DNA from: SMYC01 sp963578475
GTDB lineage: Bacteria; Acidobacteriota; Vicinamibacteria; Marinacidobacterales; SMYC01
Length of the DNA: 64,000 bases
Assembly: GCA_963578475.1 (NCBI GenBank)
Contig: CAUZCL010000020.1
Span: 1-64,000, forward strand
Reading direction: 5' to 3'
The translations under genes were made by a program, and so were the position numbers. The notes beneath the pieces are model-generated. The model did not search any database and was not told the DNA's origin. It saw nothing but the letters and a program-made list of their open reading frames with translations. How positions within the stretch are numbered: the first letter of the stretch is position 1; every line of letters starts with the position of its first letter. Of this stretch, positions 36,062 to 42,985 are shown in pieces.

Positions 36062-36524
36062 CCATTGCGAACAATTGCAACGGTTTAGCGGGAGCGCACG
36101 TTACTCACGGTTACCCGTGATTACCCGCGTTTTGACGTGCATTTCACTACTCTTTTCACTACACTTTTTCTCTGGGATTGGAGTCGCTCGATGAGCGCGG
36201 TGGGCGACCTCAACGGCATTCAGGAAGCTACGGGTTGGATCCTTGTGCCGTCCACCAATTGAGTCAGCAGATTAGAGGCTAAATTCAAAATCGGGTAACG
36301 GCTGGGTAACAGTACCGACTCCTCGGACCAGCCCGCAGGCGATACTCCCGTCGCCCACAACGTAGCGATCTCCGAGTTCGTCTGGGAACAGGAGCCTCCG
36401 TATCGAGCACTCAGTATTCGGGATGACTTTGCTTCCACCACTTCAGCGAAGATGTCTGTTGAAAAATTGCGCTTTTTCATTCAAACTCAGCGCCCGAAAA
36501 GTTTACATATGACGTGAGATCGCA
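36062..36524. other. Non-coding stretch without recognisable gene
   Basis: I see no supported gene here. An 86-codon minus-strand frame (36220-36480) has no family resemblance and ordinary shadow-like composition. The region follows tRNA-Cys, a usual integration target, but I find no second copy of the tRNA-Cys 3' end in the window and no integrase. Confidence 0.5.
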
Positions 36525-36770
36525 ATGGAAGCAAGTGCTAAAACCATCCGCAAAATACTCGAATCCGGGGACCAATACCTCATTCCGTTCTTCCAAAGGA
36601 GCTACTCCTGGAAGAAGAAGCACTGGGAACGGCTCTGGTCTGACATCCTGAACCTGGCCGACGATGAAAAGGACCAAAGCCAGAGCCAGCATTTCTTGGG
36701 CCCTCTGGTATGCACCCTTGCTCGGGCGACTCTGGGGGAGATCGCTGCGTACCAGCTTATCGATGGGTCG
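36525..36770 (+). pseudogene. GmrSD/DUF262 type IV restriction protein, N-terminal fragment
   Basis: From the ATG at 36525 the frame reads MEASAKTIRKILESGDQYLI, PFFQRSYSWKKKHWERLWSD, HFLGPLVC and AAYQLIDG. This is the N-terminal DUF262 pattern (P.FQR.Y.W, HFLG.I, LIDGQQRLTT) of GmrS-like nucleases that cut modified phage DNA. It breaks exactly after LIDG, before the QQRLTT motif, and the following codons are the reverse complement of the convergent lipoprotein fragment. Only about 80 residues of a protein that is usually more than 500 remain. Confidence 0.7.
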
Positions 36771-37272
36771 CCGTCGCTTCCACCCCCAGGCACGCCGCCC
36801 TCGATGTAGTTTGGCTGCGACTTCGCCTCGTCGGGAACAGGGTATCCCGAGCTCCCCGGCGCTCCCGCGTCGCGCTCTTCGGGATAATCGACAAAAGTAA
36901 TGGGCACACGGGGCGTGCTTGCGGAGACCGTGAGATACGGGATGCCGTATGGCGGCGGTCAAAGTCGGGATGGAGCTGCCTTCCCCCAATCCATCGAAAC
37001 ATGTCATCGGACGCGGGATCCACGGGCGCGTTCGTGATATCCACGCCCCACCAGTTACCGGGAGGGTAGAGAGCTCCGGCAGTGAGATCTTCGAGCAGGA
37101 CGGCGTTTGCGCCGGCCAGAACCGCGGTCATATCCACCGGCTCGACCGCAGAAGGCGCGGAGGCCGTTCGGCACCCGAGCAGGCTAGCGCCCCAGACGAA
37201 AGCGAGGACGAGAATGGTCACGGTAATTGAAGCGTACCGTACGGACGCGTCTAACAACGTGACGGGAGTCAC
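36768..37272 (-). pseudogene. Exported lipoprotein-like hydrolase candidate, 3'-truncated and frameshifted
   Basis: The N-terminus has a hydrophobic leader ending in a lipobox (FVWGASLLGC), then LLEDLTAGALYPPGNWWGVD and DPASDDMFRWIGGR. Near 36950 a one-base change moves the continuation GIPYLTVSASTPRVPITFVD and PGSSGYPVPDEAKSQPNYIE into another frame, and the sequence stops being native near 36768. Similar secreted proteins with a YPIP...YIEGG region exist, but I know no function for them. The exact start in the leader is uncertain. Its lost 3' end faces the lost 3' end of the DUF262 gene. Confidence 0.5.
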
Positions 37273-37309
37273 GCCCGCACCATTGCTGCGCTATGATCGT
37301 CCTACTCAC

Positions 37310-37393
37310 GCCGGGGTGGCGGAATGGCAGACGCGGGGGACTTAAAATCCCCTACCGCAAGGTGTGCGGGTTCGATCCCCGCCCCCGGTACCA
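37310..37393 (+). tRNA. tRNA-Leu (anticodon TAA), left boundary of a genomic island
   Basis: The 84-nt class II tRNA has the acceptor GCCGGGG/CCCCGGT, the anticodon loop CTTAAAA, a long variable arm (TACCGCAAGGTGTG region), GGTTCGATCCC and an encoded CCA. A TATGAT at 37292-37297 is a plausible -10. The part from the anticodon to the acceptor end (37343-37389) is duplicated at 48003-48048 with three differences, which is the signature of a tRNA-targeting integrase. Confidence 0.95.
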
Positions 37394-38229
37394 CTTATGA
37401 TACAACGACTTAAGAGCTGGATGCCGTCTACAAATTTGGATGCTGGGTAGTCGGTGTGGTTGGTTTGTGGCTGTCACGATCACAGCCGTCACGTTTTTCG
37501 CGTGAGGAACGAGATGCGAAGTCGGACGGTAACAGCCTCGTATCAAGGAGCGCTTCGATTGGCCTCAGTCCCATCGTCCACCTCAAAATCGACGTTCGTT
37601 GTAGTGCCCAAGTTTCCGTATTCAAATGCACTTTGAGGCACTATGTCGGACACCGCTGCCGAGCTCGCCGCAGCTTCGCTTCGATCTCCGCGAGCTGCTT
37701 CTCGAGCGCTTCGGCACGTTGTCGGCTCGCCTTCCTGGCAGGAGCGCTTTTCAGACCCAAGCATTCCGAGCAGCAGCAACGAATATCAGGCGACATCGAG
37801 CGCTGATATCTCTTCTGAGCCTTCGGGAGCTCGCCAACGCCGTCGCGAGGTTGGCGTCGAGCTCGAACTCGTGCGTCGTGTGGACCTGATGCGTTCGTCT
37901 GAGTCGAACGGTTCCAATTGGGCGAGACCTCATCTGACCGGGCGTCAGCCGTCGAGAAAACTATTGTTATTGAGACGGCCAAAACCAGAGAACCTGAAAT
38001 ATCAATTGGCCCTCTGAGGCGCTCCAAGCGCCCTCAGAGCCGTTTCACTTAGATCGTCTCTACCGCTTCTACCGCGGGGGTTTTTCCGACAGTCGACAGC
38101 GCACCGCTGCCACCGACTGTGGCACTGCAGCTGCTCTCACGCGCGGAGAGCGCCTAGCCTCCTCTCACACTGCCAGCGGGCGTAGTTGGGCGAGTTCACC
38201 TGGCCTAGGCATGGGCGCGCATCGAGTTC

Positions 38230-38300
38230 GGTGAGTCTTGGTGAGTCTTGGTGAGTCTTGGTGAGTCTTGGTGAGTCTTGGTGAGTCTTGGTGAGTCTTG
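38230..38300. repeat. Seven tandem copies of a 10-bp repeat
   Basis: GTGAGTCTTG is repeated seven times without any change between 38231 and 38300. The period of 10 bp is close to one helical turn, so any bound protein would sit on one face of the DNA. The perfect copies indicate recent expansion or selection. Confidence 0.95.
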
Positions 38301-38477
38301 GAAGGCGCGGCACCGTCTTCGCTTCGAGAGTCGACGCAAGTCTTGAGAGTTTGTGAGGCGACGTGGCACGCCAGCTCCACACGCCCGCATCCACACGCAC
38401 CCGCGTGCGCCCGCACGCACGGAGAGTGTCCCCGCGGAAATTTTTTCTATAAACCGGCATGGGGCCCCCTCTATCAT

Positions 38478-38507
38478 TCGTAAACCGTATTTGAATACGG
38501 TTTACGA
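38478..38507. repeat. Perfect 14-bp inverted repeat with 2-bp spacer
   Basis: TCGTAAACCGTATT at 38478-38491 is followed by TG and then its exact reverse complement at 38494-38507. No T-run follows, so it is more like a dimeric protein binding site or a recombination site than a terminator. It lies 170 bp from the 10-bp repeat array. Confidence 0.9.
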
Positions 38508-38719
38508 TTCAGCACGAGATAGCGTAACGAGATCAGCGCCAGTCACCGCATGCACGCCACACGCCCCGGACGCTCGCGCAGGCACGGTTTCCAGCCTCAG
38601 CCGGAGCTCCACGCAACCCCCCCGCCTTGACACGCTCGAGAGCGTGAAAAATCCCCCCCCATCCAGCTGTTCGCGCGGCGGTTCCTGAATCCGCCGCGGC
38701 AACGAGACGGAGGACACTG

Positions 38720-38890
38720 ATGGTGATTAGCGCGCTTTTCGGGAAGCGAGTAGTTCTGACATGTAGTACCGCCGCAGCGGTCATGCTAGCGGTGACAGCT
38801 GGAGCCACTAGTCCTAAGTCGCAGCTAAGAATCCGAGCCGCTGAGGTGCACAGACGCCGGAAATGTTTGGGGCTTCAACAACAAAGCTAA
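38720..38890 (+). CDS. Small putative exported peptide
   Basis: An ATG at 38720 with GGAGGA 7 bp before it opens 56 codons, beginning MVISALFGKRVVLTCSTAAA and continuing VMLAVTAGATSP. The result is a positively charged N-terminus, a hydrophobic core and an Ala-x-Ala-like end, as in a signal peptide. The C-terminal 30 residues are basic and lie over repeat copy A. There is no homology that I recognise, and the frame may be fortuitous. The ribosome binding site and leader are the only support. Confidence 0.3.
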   Translation: MVISALFGKRVVLTCSTAAAVMLAVTAGATSPKSQLRIRAAEVHRRRKCLGLQQQS

Positions 38891-38924
38891 ATTGACACCA
38901 GAAAAGCCTTCGAATTCCGGGCCT
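38863..38924 (+). repeat. Direct repeat copy A flanking the secreted operon
   Basis: A 62-bp segment matches 40676-40742 at roughly four of five positions. It includes an identical 20-mer, AGCCTTCGAATTCCGGGCCT, and a shared CAACAACAA motif. The two copies are in the same orientation, 1.8 kb apart, on either side of the two-gene operon 39039-40369. Confidence 0.7.
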
Positions 38925-39038
38925 CAAAGCTGCAAGAAGTCGCCCTCGTTCGCACACCCCTACGAGAGCCAGAGCTGACCCACAGTTTCACTGAGGAGGC
39001 GAAATATCTAGATGAGTGAAACTATCGAAGCAGCGATG

Positions 39039-39749
39039 CTATCGACCTTCTGCACGGTTGTTAGCGATTTCGGTCGCTCGTCTCCTTATCGAGGCTGGAA
39101 TCGGCCAGCTCACCCGGCCCTCTTTGTTGCGAATGCGAACGACCAGTTCGGCTTCACGGCTTGTTTCTGGTAGCAACGGCTGGCCATCATTATCAAGCAG
39201 AGGGAACACCAACCAAAAGACGTCATACGCGTAGTCGCGGTCTCTAGTTCCCGAAAGGCCTTTGGCTGAGCGCAGTCCTGGCTGTTTCGCACCGCGTACA
39301 CCGATGAACGGCTGCGCGGTTTTCGGGCGCAGAAGCGCAACCCACTCGCGAGGAATTATCCCAGAACCCTCTCGCGGGTCGATCTCGATCATGATGATGG
39401 TATCGCCGCTCGATTCCGCTTTTGCGACGAGAGCTATGGTCTCCTCATCAGTCAGGCCTTGTTCAAACTGTTTGAGTCGTGCGCCCGCGCGAATGACCTC
39501 TGGCGTAAGCCAAGTCGCCCGCAGCTTGTAGTTATAGGACTTGTTCGTGCCAAGAATTCGCGTATCGAAGAAGCCGCCCACCCTGCCCTTGGAGCGCTGG
39601 GCGTCGCCTATTTTCATACACTGCTTCTCACTCCATGAGAGGTAGCTGCGGTCGTCCGCCGGAGTTCCTTGTTCGAACGAAGCGACCGCGCTGGCCACAG
39701 ACAAGGTGGCCCCTGGAAGCAGTAGCAAGAGCCGCAGTCGAAAGTTCAT
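39039..39749 (-). CDS. Exported protein of unknown function, second gene of island operon
   Basis: The 236-residue protein begins MNFRLRLLLLLPGATLSVAS, a clear signal peptide. The mature part has no family I recognise. It contains SYNYKLRATWLTPEVIRAGA, SGDTIIMIEIDPREGSGIIP and ELVVRIRNKEGRVSWPIP, suggesting a beta-rich domain. The start ATG overlaps the stop of the upstream repeat protein by 4 bp (ATGA), so the two are translated together. The operon lies between direct repeats A and B inside the tRNA-Leu island, and may be a cargo unit. A lipoprotein or envelope role is possible but unproven. Confidence 0.7.
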   Translation of the reverse strand: MNFRLRLLLLLPGATLSVASAVASFEQGTPADDRSYLSWSEKQCMKIGDAQRSKGRVGGFFDTRILGTNKSYNYKLRATWLTPEVIRAGARLKQFEQGLTDEETIALVAKAESSGDTIIMIEIDPREGSGIIPREWVALLRPKTAQPFIGVRGAKQPGLRSAKGLSGTRDRDYAYDVFWLVFPLLDNDGQPLLPETSREAELVVRIRNKEGRVSWPIPASIRRRATEIANNRAEGR

Positions 39750-40369
39750 TCCGCTCGCTTGCGACGCATGATGCTGACGAGCTCCGTTCCTCCGAATCTC
39801 GTCTTGGATACGGTCAACCCGACGAGATCAAATCCAGCGTCACCCGCCTCGAGAAGTTCTTTTTGCAACGTGCCCGTCTTCTTAGTAGCCAAGAGCTTGT
39901 ACTCATAGCTAGGAGCGGGGTTGTCTGCATCTCGTTCCACGATGACCACTATCTCGTCACCGCCGAACGTCGACGAGAAGACCGTTTGCCCAACCGCTTC
40001 GAACCCAGCATCACCCGCCTCCTGAAGTTCTTTTTGCATTGTCGAAGTTTTGCTTGCCGCGAGCAGCTTGTATTGAAAGCGCGGCTCGCCTGACGTCGAA
40101 GTTTCCCTCGACATCACGACCACGACCTCCGAACCACCAAATGATGTTTCGCCACCCATCACAGCGCCAAAACGGTAGCCTGCATCCGCTCCCTCGTTCA
40201 GTTCCTTCTCCATCGTTGACGTCTTGCTCGTCGCAAGGACGCGATACTCATACACGGTCGGTTCGCTCGTCGCGTCATGGAGTGCGGGCTCAGACCGATT
40301 TGTCTCCGTCGATCCTGCCGGTAAGGAGACCAAACAAAACACAAAAACGGAAAGCAGTAATTGGTCCAT
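39746..40369 (-). CDS. Exported protein with three DUF4177-like repeats
   Basis: The ATG at 40369 is chosen because AAGGAG precedes it at proper distance. It gives MDQLLLSVFVFCLVSLPAGS as signal peptide. The mature protein consists of three consecutive repeats of about 55 residues. Each has the pattern YEYKLLAT.KT.T.QKEL.EAGDAGF....G, then T.FGG.E.V.I. The repeats begin at VYEYRVLATSKTSTMEKEL, RFQYKLLAASKTSTMQKEL and SYEYKLLATKKTGTLQKEL. The motif resembles DUF4177 domains, which are small alpha/beta units of unknown function. It is the first gene of a coupled pair; the second starts within its stop. Confidence 0.75.
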   Translation of the reverse strand: MDQLLLSVFVFCLVSLPAGSTETNRSEPALHDATSEPTVYEYRVLATSKTSTMEKELNEGADAGYRFGAVMGGETSFGGSEVVVVMSRETSTSGEPRFQYKLLAASKTSTMQKELQEAGDAGFEAVGQTVFSSTFGGDEIVVIVERDADNPAPSYEYKLLATKKTGTLQKELLEAGDAGFDLVGLTVSKTRFGGTELVSIMRRKRAE

Positions 40370-40675
40370 GCGTAACTCCTTTGCAAGTGCATCGACGAAC
40401 GACGCCGACTTGGCGCTGAAATCTAAGAATGAACGCGCGGGCAAGTCGATGGGAATTGGTCGACGAGGCTAGCACTTCAACTAGAAGATATCAATTGCCA
40501 GTATTTTCATTTCCACAGGCCGCAGTTCGGAGCTCTACTAGACCTCGAGTGTTCGACGTTAGATGCAGCCGACGATTCGGCGGCAGAGTGGAGTGACGAA
40601 GCAAAGTTGACACCGCGGGCAACTATCCCGGATCGGTTGCTATTTGGGTTCCGTGCCAAAGGCACCGTCTCCCCG

Positions 40676-40742
40676 ATGTTGTTGAGGGCTCCAACAACAA
40701 TGCGGAAGTGACTACCAGAGAAAGCCTTCGAATTCCGGGCCT
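40676..40742 (+). repeat. Direct repeat copy B flanking the secreted operon
   Basis: This 67-bp partner of 38863-38924 has the same 20-bp identical core. Its first part can also fold (GTTGTTG...CAACAAC). Only copy B shows this hairpin clearly. The rest of 40370-40923 shows no supported gene. Confidence 0.7.
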
Positions 40743-40923
40743 TCAAGACAATTGCCCATGTTCATCGAACTCACCATCCTTGCCGTGTCCACTTGCTGCG
40801 CCGCACTGTAGAAGCCTGTCCGGGTTGCTGCGGGTTTTGCCGGGCCAACAACAGTCGTCCGCACTCGCTGTCACCATGGGACCAACGACGAGGTATTTGA
40901 CCGTAAGACAAGTCTTGATTTTA

Positions 40924-40933
40924 TGTAGCTACA
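40924..40933. promoter_or_regulatory. Candidate operator palindrome for the RHH protein
   Basis: TGTAGCTACA is a perfect 10-bp palindrome in an AT-rich promoter-like stretch 17 bp before the RHH start codon. CopG/Arc-type repressors usually bind short palindromes in their own promoters. Confidence 0.4.
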
Positions 40934-40950
40934 ATAATAAACTTACGACG

Positions 40951-41142
40951 GTGAAGAAGAGAGGCAGGGGACGCCCTCCGATTCTGCCCGAGGAGCGGAA
41001 GGATCGTGTCGTCAGGCTCCGAATGACTGAAGAGGATGTGGAGCGGCTCGACGAGGGCGCAACGCGGGCGGGTCTTTCCTGGTCCGAGTATATCCGTGAG
41101 CTGATCAGGGGTACATGGGGAACGAGGAGGAAGCACAAATGA
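40951..41142 (+). CDS. Ribbon-helix-helix (CopG/Arc-type) DNA-binding protein
   Basis: The GTG start at 40951 gives 63 residues. A basic N-terminus (KKRGRGRPPILPEERKD) is followed by the RHH fold: RVVRLRMTEEDVERLDEGAT, then RAGLSWSEYIRELIRG. Its stop overlaps the start of a serine recombinase fragment by 4 bp (ATGA), so it is probably the repressor of that recombinase. A 10-bp palindrome lies in the promoter. Such repressor-recombinase pairs occur on plasmids and small mobile elements. Confidence 0.8.
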   Translation: MKKRGRGRPPILPEERKDRVVRLRMTEEDVERLDEGATRAGLSWSEYIRELIRGTWGTRRKHK

Positions 41143-41441
41143 CAATGAACGCGGCGATATATGCGAGAGTCTCCACCAAGGATCAGAGTTGCGAGCTACA
41201 GCTTTCAGATCTTCGCAAAATGGCTGACGCGCGTGGCTTCGAGATCGCGGAGGAGTGTGTCGATTGGGGGGTGAGCGGCAGAAAGGAACAAAGACCCGAG
41301 TTGAACCGCCTCATCGCCGATGCAAAGCGGGGTAGATTCGACGCGGGGGAGCCCTGCAACTCGCGTACGACAAACTCTCTGCCTACGGTCTTTTGTGATG
41401 GGACTGAGAGACCTAGTCTTCGGTTTATTAAGGAAAGTTAA
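41139..41441 (+). pseudogene. Serine recombinase/resolvase, N-terminal fragment
   Basis: From the ATG at 41139 the protein starts MTMNAAIYARVSTKDQSCEL. It has the catalytic serine in YARVSTKDQ and continues VDWGVSGRKEQRPELNRLIA. Normal sequence ends around KRGRFDA (about residue 70), where the family continues with a VW..DRFGRS motif. The remaining 30 residues are unrelated. The catalytic core and DNA-binding part are therefore lost. Together with the RHH gene it marks the remains of a mobile element inside the island. Confidence 0.8.
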
Positions 41442-41444
41442 AGG

Positions 41445-42211
41445 CTAGTTCTTAATGGTGTAATAGCGTTCCATGTAGGGGCTACGTTCGATGGTCGCGG
41501 ACTTGTCCTTCATGAAATTGTCGATAGCGATTCTTGCGCCTGCCCATCTAGTTCCTGATTGATATTCATCAAAAATAATGACGCCACCTTTTACTACTTT
41601 TGGGTAGAGCTGATTGAGACAGTCCACGTAGCTTTGGTGGAGATCGCAGTCCAAGTTGAGAAATGCAATTTTTTCAAGGGTGCGTTAGGAAGACTGTCCT
41701 TGAACTCTCCCTTGAGCAATGTGACATTTTGGTCGATCCATTCTCTATCGAAGCCGCAATTGACCATCCTCTGAATGACGATCTCCTTGGGAGGGAATTT
41801 CTTTCTTCTATGTTTCTTGATGAACCTAAGTGAAACTTGGTCCACTTCTTTAGGGTCTGGAAATCCTGTAAAAGTATCGAAGCCAAATATTTTTCTGCGG
41901 CGATCGGATTGTTTTACCAGCGTTGACAAGATGATAAAGCTTCTACCGGTCCCAACTCCGCACTCGACTACATCACCCTCAATATTTTCTATTTTTTTGT
42001 ATAGTTCGTGGAAGCGGATCGTTCGTCGCACGGTCTTTTCGTACATAGGTTCGGGCTTAAGACTCTTCTCGATGGGGGCTCCACCCTTCGAACTTCCAGT
42101 CCCGTGAGCCTTGTAATAAGTTGGTTGACCTGTCCCGCTAAACTCATAAAACCCCTCCAGTGTGGAGATGCACGATACTACCTCCCAATTGCCCGGAGCA
42201 ATTGCGTCCAA
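41445..42211 (-). pseudogene. TylF/MycF-family O-methyltransferase, one frameshift in an A-run
   Basis: The first 190 residues hold IEGDVVECGVGTGRSFIILS, IFGFDTFTGFPDPKEVDQVS and VTLLKGEFKDSLPNAPL, the SAM and metal-binding region of macrocin-type O-methyltransferases. At the run of six A (minus strand, near 41673) the frame breaks. With one more A it continues LKKIAFLNLDCDLHQSYVDC, then GGVIIFDEYQSGTRWAGARI. Family members methylate sugars of secondary metabolites or polysaccharides. The AT-rich base composition contrasts with the rest of the window and indicates recent acquisition. A sequencing error in the homopolymer is quite possible. Confidence 0.75.
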
Positions 42212-42277
42212 TCAAGGATTCGCGATCCCTGGCCGCTATGGTAGCGTTCACGCTGCATCTGTATTTTATGGAGCGTC

Positions 42278-42355
42278 ATGTCAAAACATCTACAATTGGA
42301 AGATAAGGAACTGAATAACTACATATTTGATCGAGAGTTTATCGAACAAATTTAG
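42278..42355 (+). other. Short AT-rich frame, possible remnant of a transferred gene start
   Basis: An ATG preceded by GGAG opens 25 codons (MSKHLQLEDKELNNYIFDRE) before a TAG, with the same AT-rich composition as the neighbouring methyltransferase. It could be the first codons of a lost glycan or methyltransferase gene. No family can be assigned. Confidence 0.2.
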
Positions 42356-42470
42356 AAATGTAGGATGAGGTTCGGGATCGAAAAATTATTACGGCTCACG
42401 CCGGTGCGCGGCGTTTCACGCGCGGGCGAGGCGTTGCGTAGGGAAACAGTCACCGCTCGACCGGTCCGAC

Positions 42471-42497
42471 AGGCAACCCGAAGTTTTCGGGTTGCCT
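42471..42497. terminator. 12-bp perfect hairpin downstream of the hsdR remnant
   Basis: AGGCAACCCGAA, a GTT loop and TTCGGGTTGCCT form a perfect stem 46 bp after the hsdR stop codon on its strand. There is no clear T-tract, so termination may be weak or Rho-assisted. Confidence 0.5.
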
Positions 42498-42542
42498 AGC
42501 AGGCGGTGCCAGTGAACGAGTGGTAGAGCGAGACGGCCGGTC

Positions 42543-42985
42543 TCATGCCGCCTCGGCCCAATCCCGACACACGGCCTCGGCCTGCTCGATGACGGTCACC
42601 AGGGCTTCCGGGCGGGTAGCCGTGTTTGAAGAGGATCCGCTTCACCTTGCGCCGCATGTTTACCCGCACCGCTTTCTTCTGGGTCCAGTCGATGGTGTCG
42701 GACGACCGGATCGCCTTCACGAGGTCATAGGCAATGGCGGCGAGCACCTTATCACTCATCAGATCCTTCACGTTCTCGTGGTCTGCCAGGGCATCGTAGA
42801 AGGCCAGCTCGTCCTCGGTGAGTCCGAGCTCGTCTCCCTGTTTCGGGGTGTCGCGCATCTCCTTGGCGAGCCGGATCAATTCCATGATGATCTCCGCCGT
42901 CTCCAGGGTGCGGTTCTGGTAGCCGAGCAGCGTGCGTCCAGCATCTCCGAGAACTTACGGGATTGGACGACATTCCGGCGTGACT
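42543..42985 (-). pseudogene. hsdR: Type I restriction enzyme R subunit, C-terminal fragment cut by an IS
   Basis: The segment encodes RRNVVQSRKFSEML, then YQNRTLETAEII, ELGLTEDELAFYDALADHEN and IDWTQKKAVRVNMRRKVKRI, ending QAEAVCRDWAEAA at a TGA (42543-42545). This is the C-terminal helical region of HsdR. There are at least two frameshifts (near 42930 and 42610). The upstream end stops exactly at the left terminal repeat of an IS at 42986, and the nuclease and helicase parts are absent on the other side. The restriction activity is lost. Confidence 0.75.

Larger units (their letters stand above)
37394..38719. other. Island left end: largely non-coding, with a short coiled-coil frame and repeats
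   Basis: No gene is convincing here. A minus-strand frame (37641-38027) ends in a charged helix, QRAEALEKQLAEIEAKLRRA, but starts in low-complexity sequence and has no ribosome binding site that I can see. The segment carries a 10-bp tandem repeat (38230-38300) and a 30-bp palindrome (38478-38507), described separately. Confidence 0.4.

Noticed and set aside
36220..36480. Gene on the minus strand after tRNA-Cys
   Set aside because: No ribosome binding site, no family resemblance and no conserved neighbours; composition looks like non-coding DNA.
38230..38300. CRISPR array
   Set aside because: The units are 10 bp long and directly adjacent, with no spacers and no cas genes.
38478..38507. Rho-independent terminator or dif site
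   Set aside because: No T-tract follows and no gene ends upstream. The 2-bp spacer and 14-bp arms do not fit the 11-6-11 layout of dif.
38863..40742. Integron attC sites around the secreted operon
   Set aside because: The repeats do not show the paired R and L boxes with GTTRRRY/RYYYAAC ends, and no integron integrase is present.
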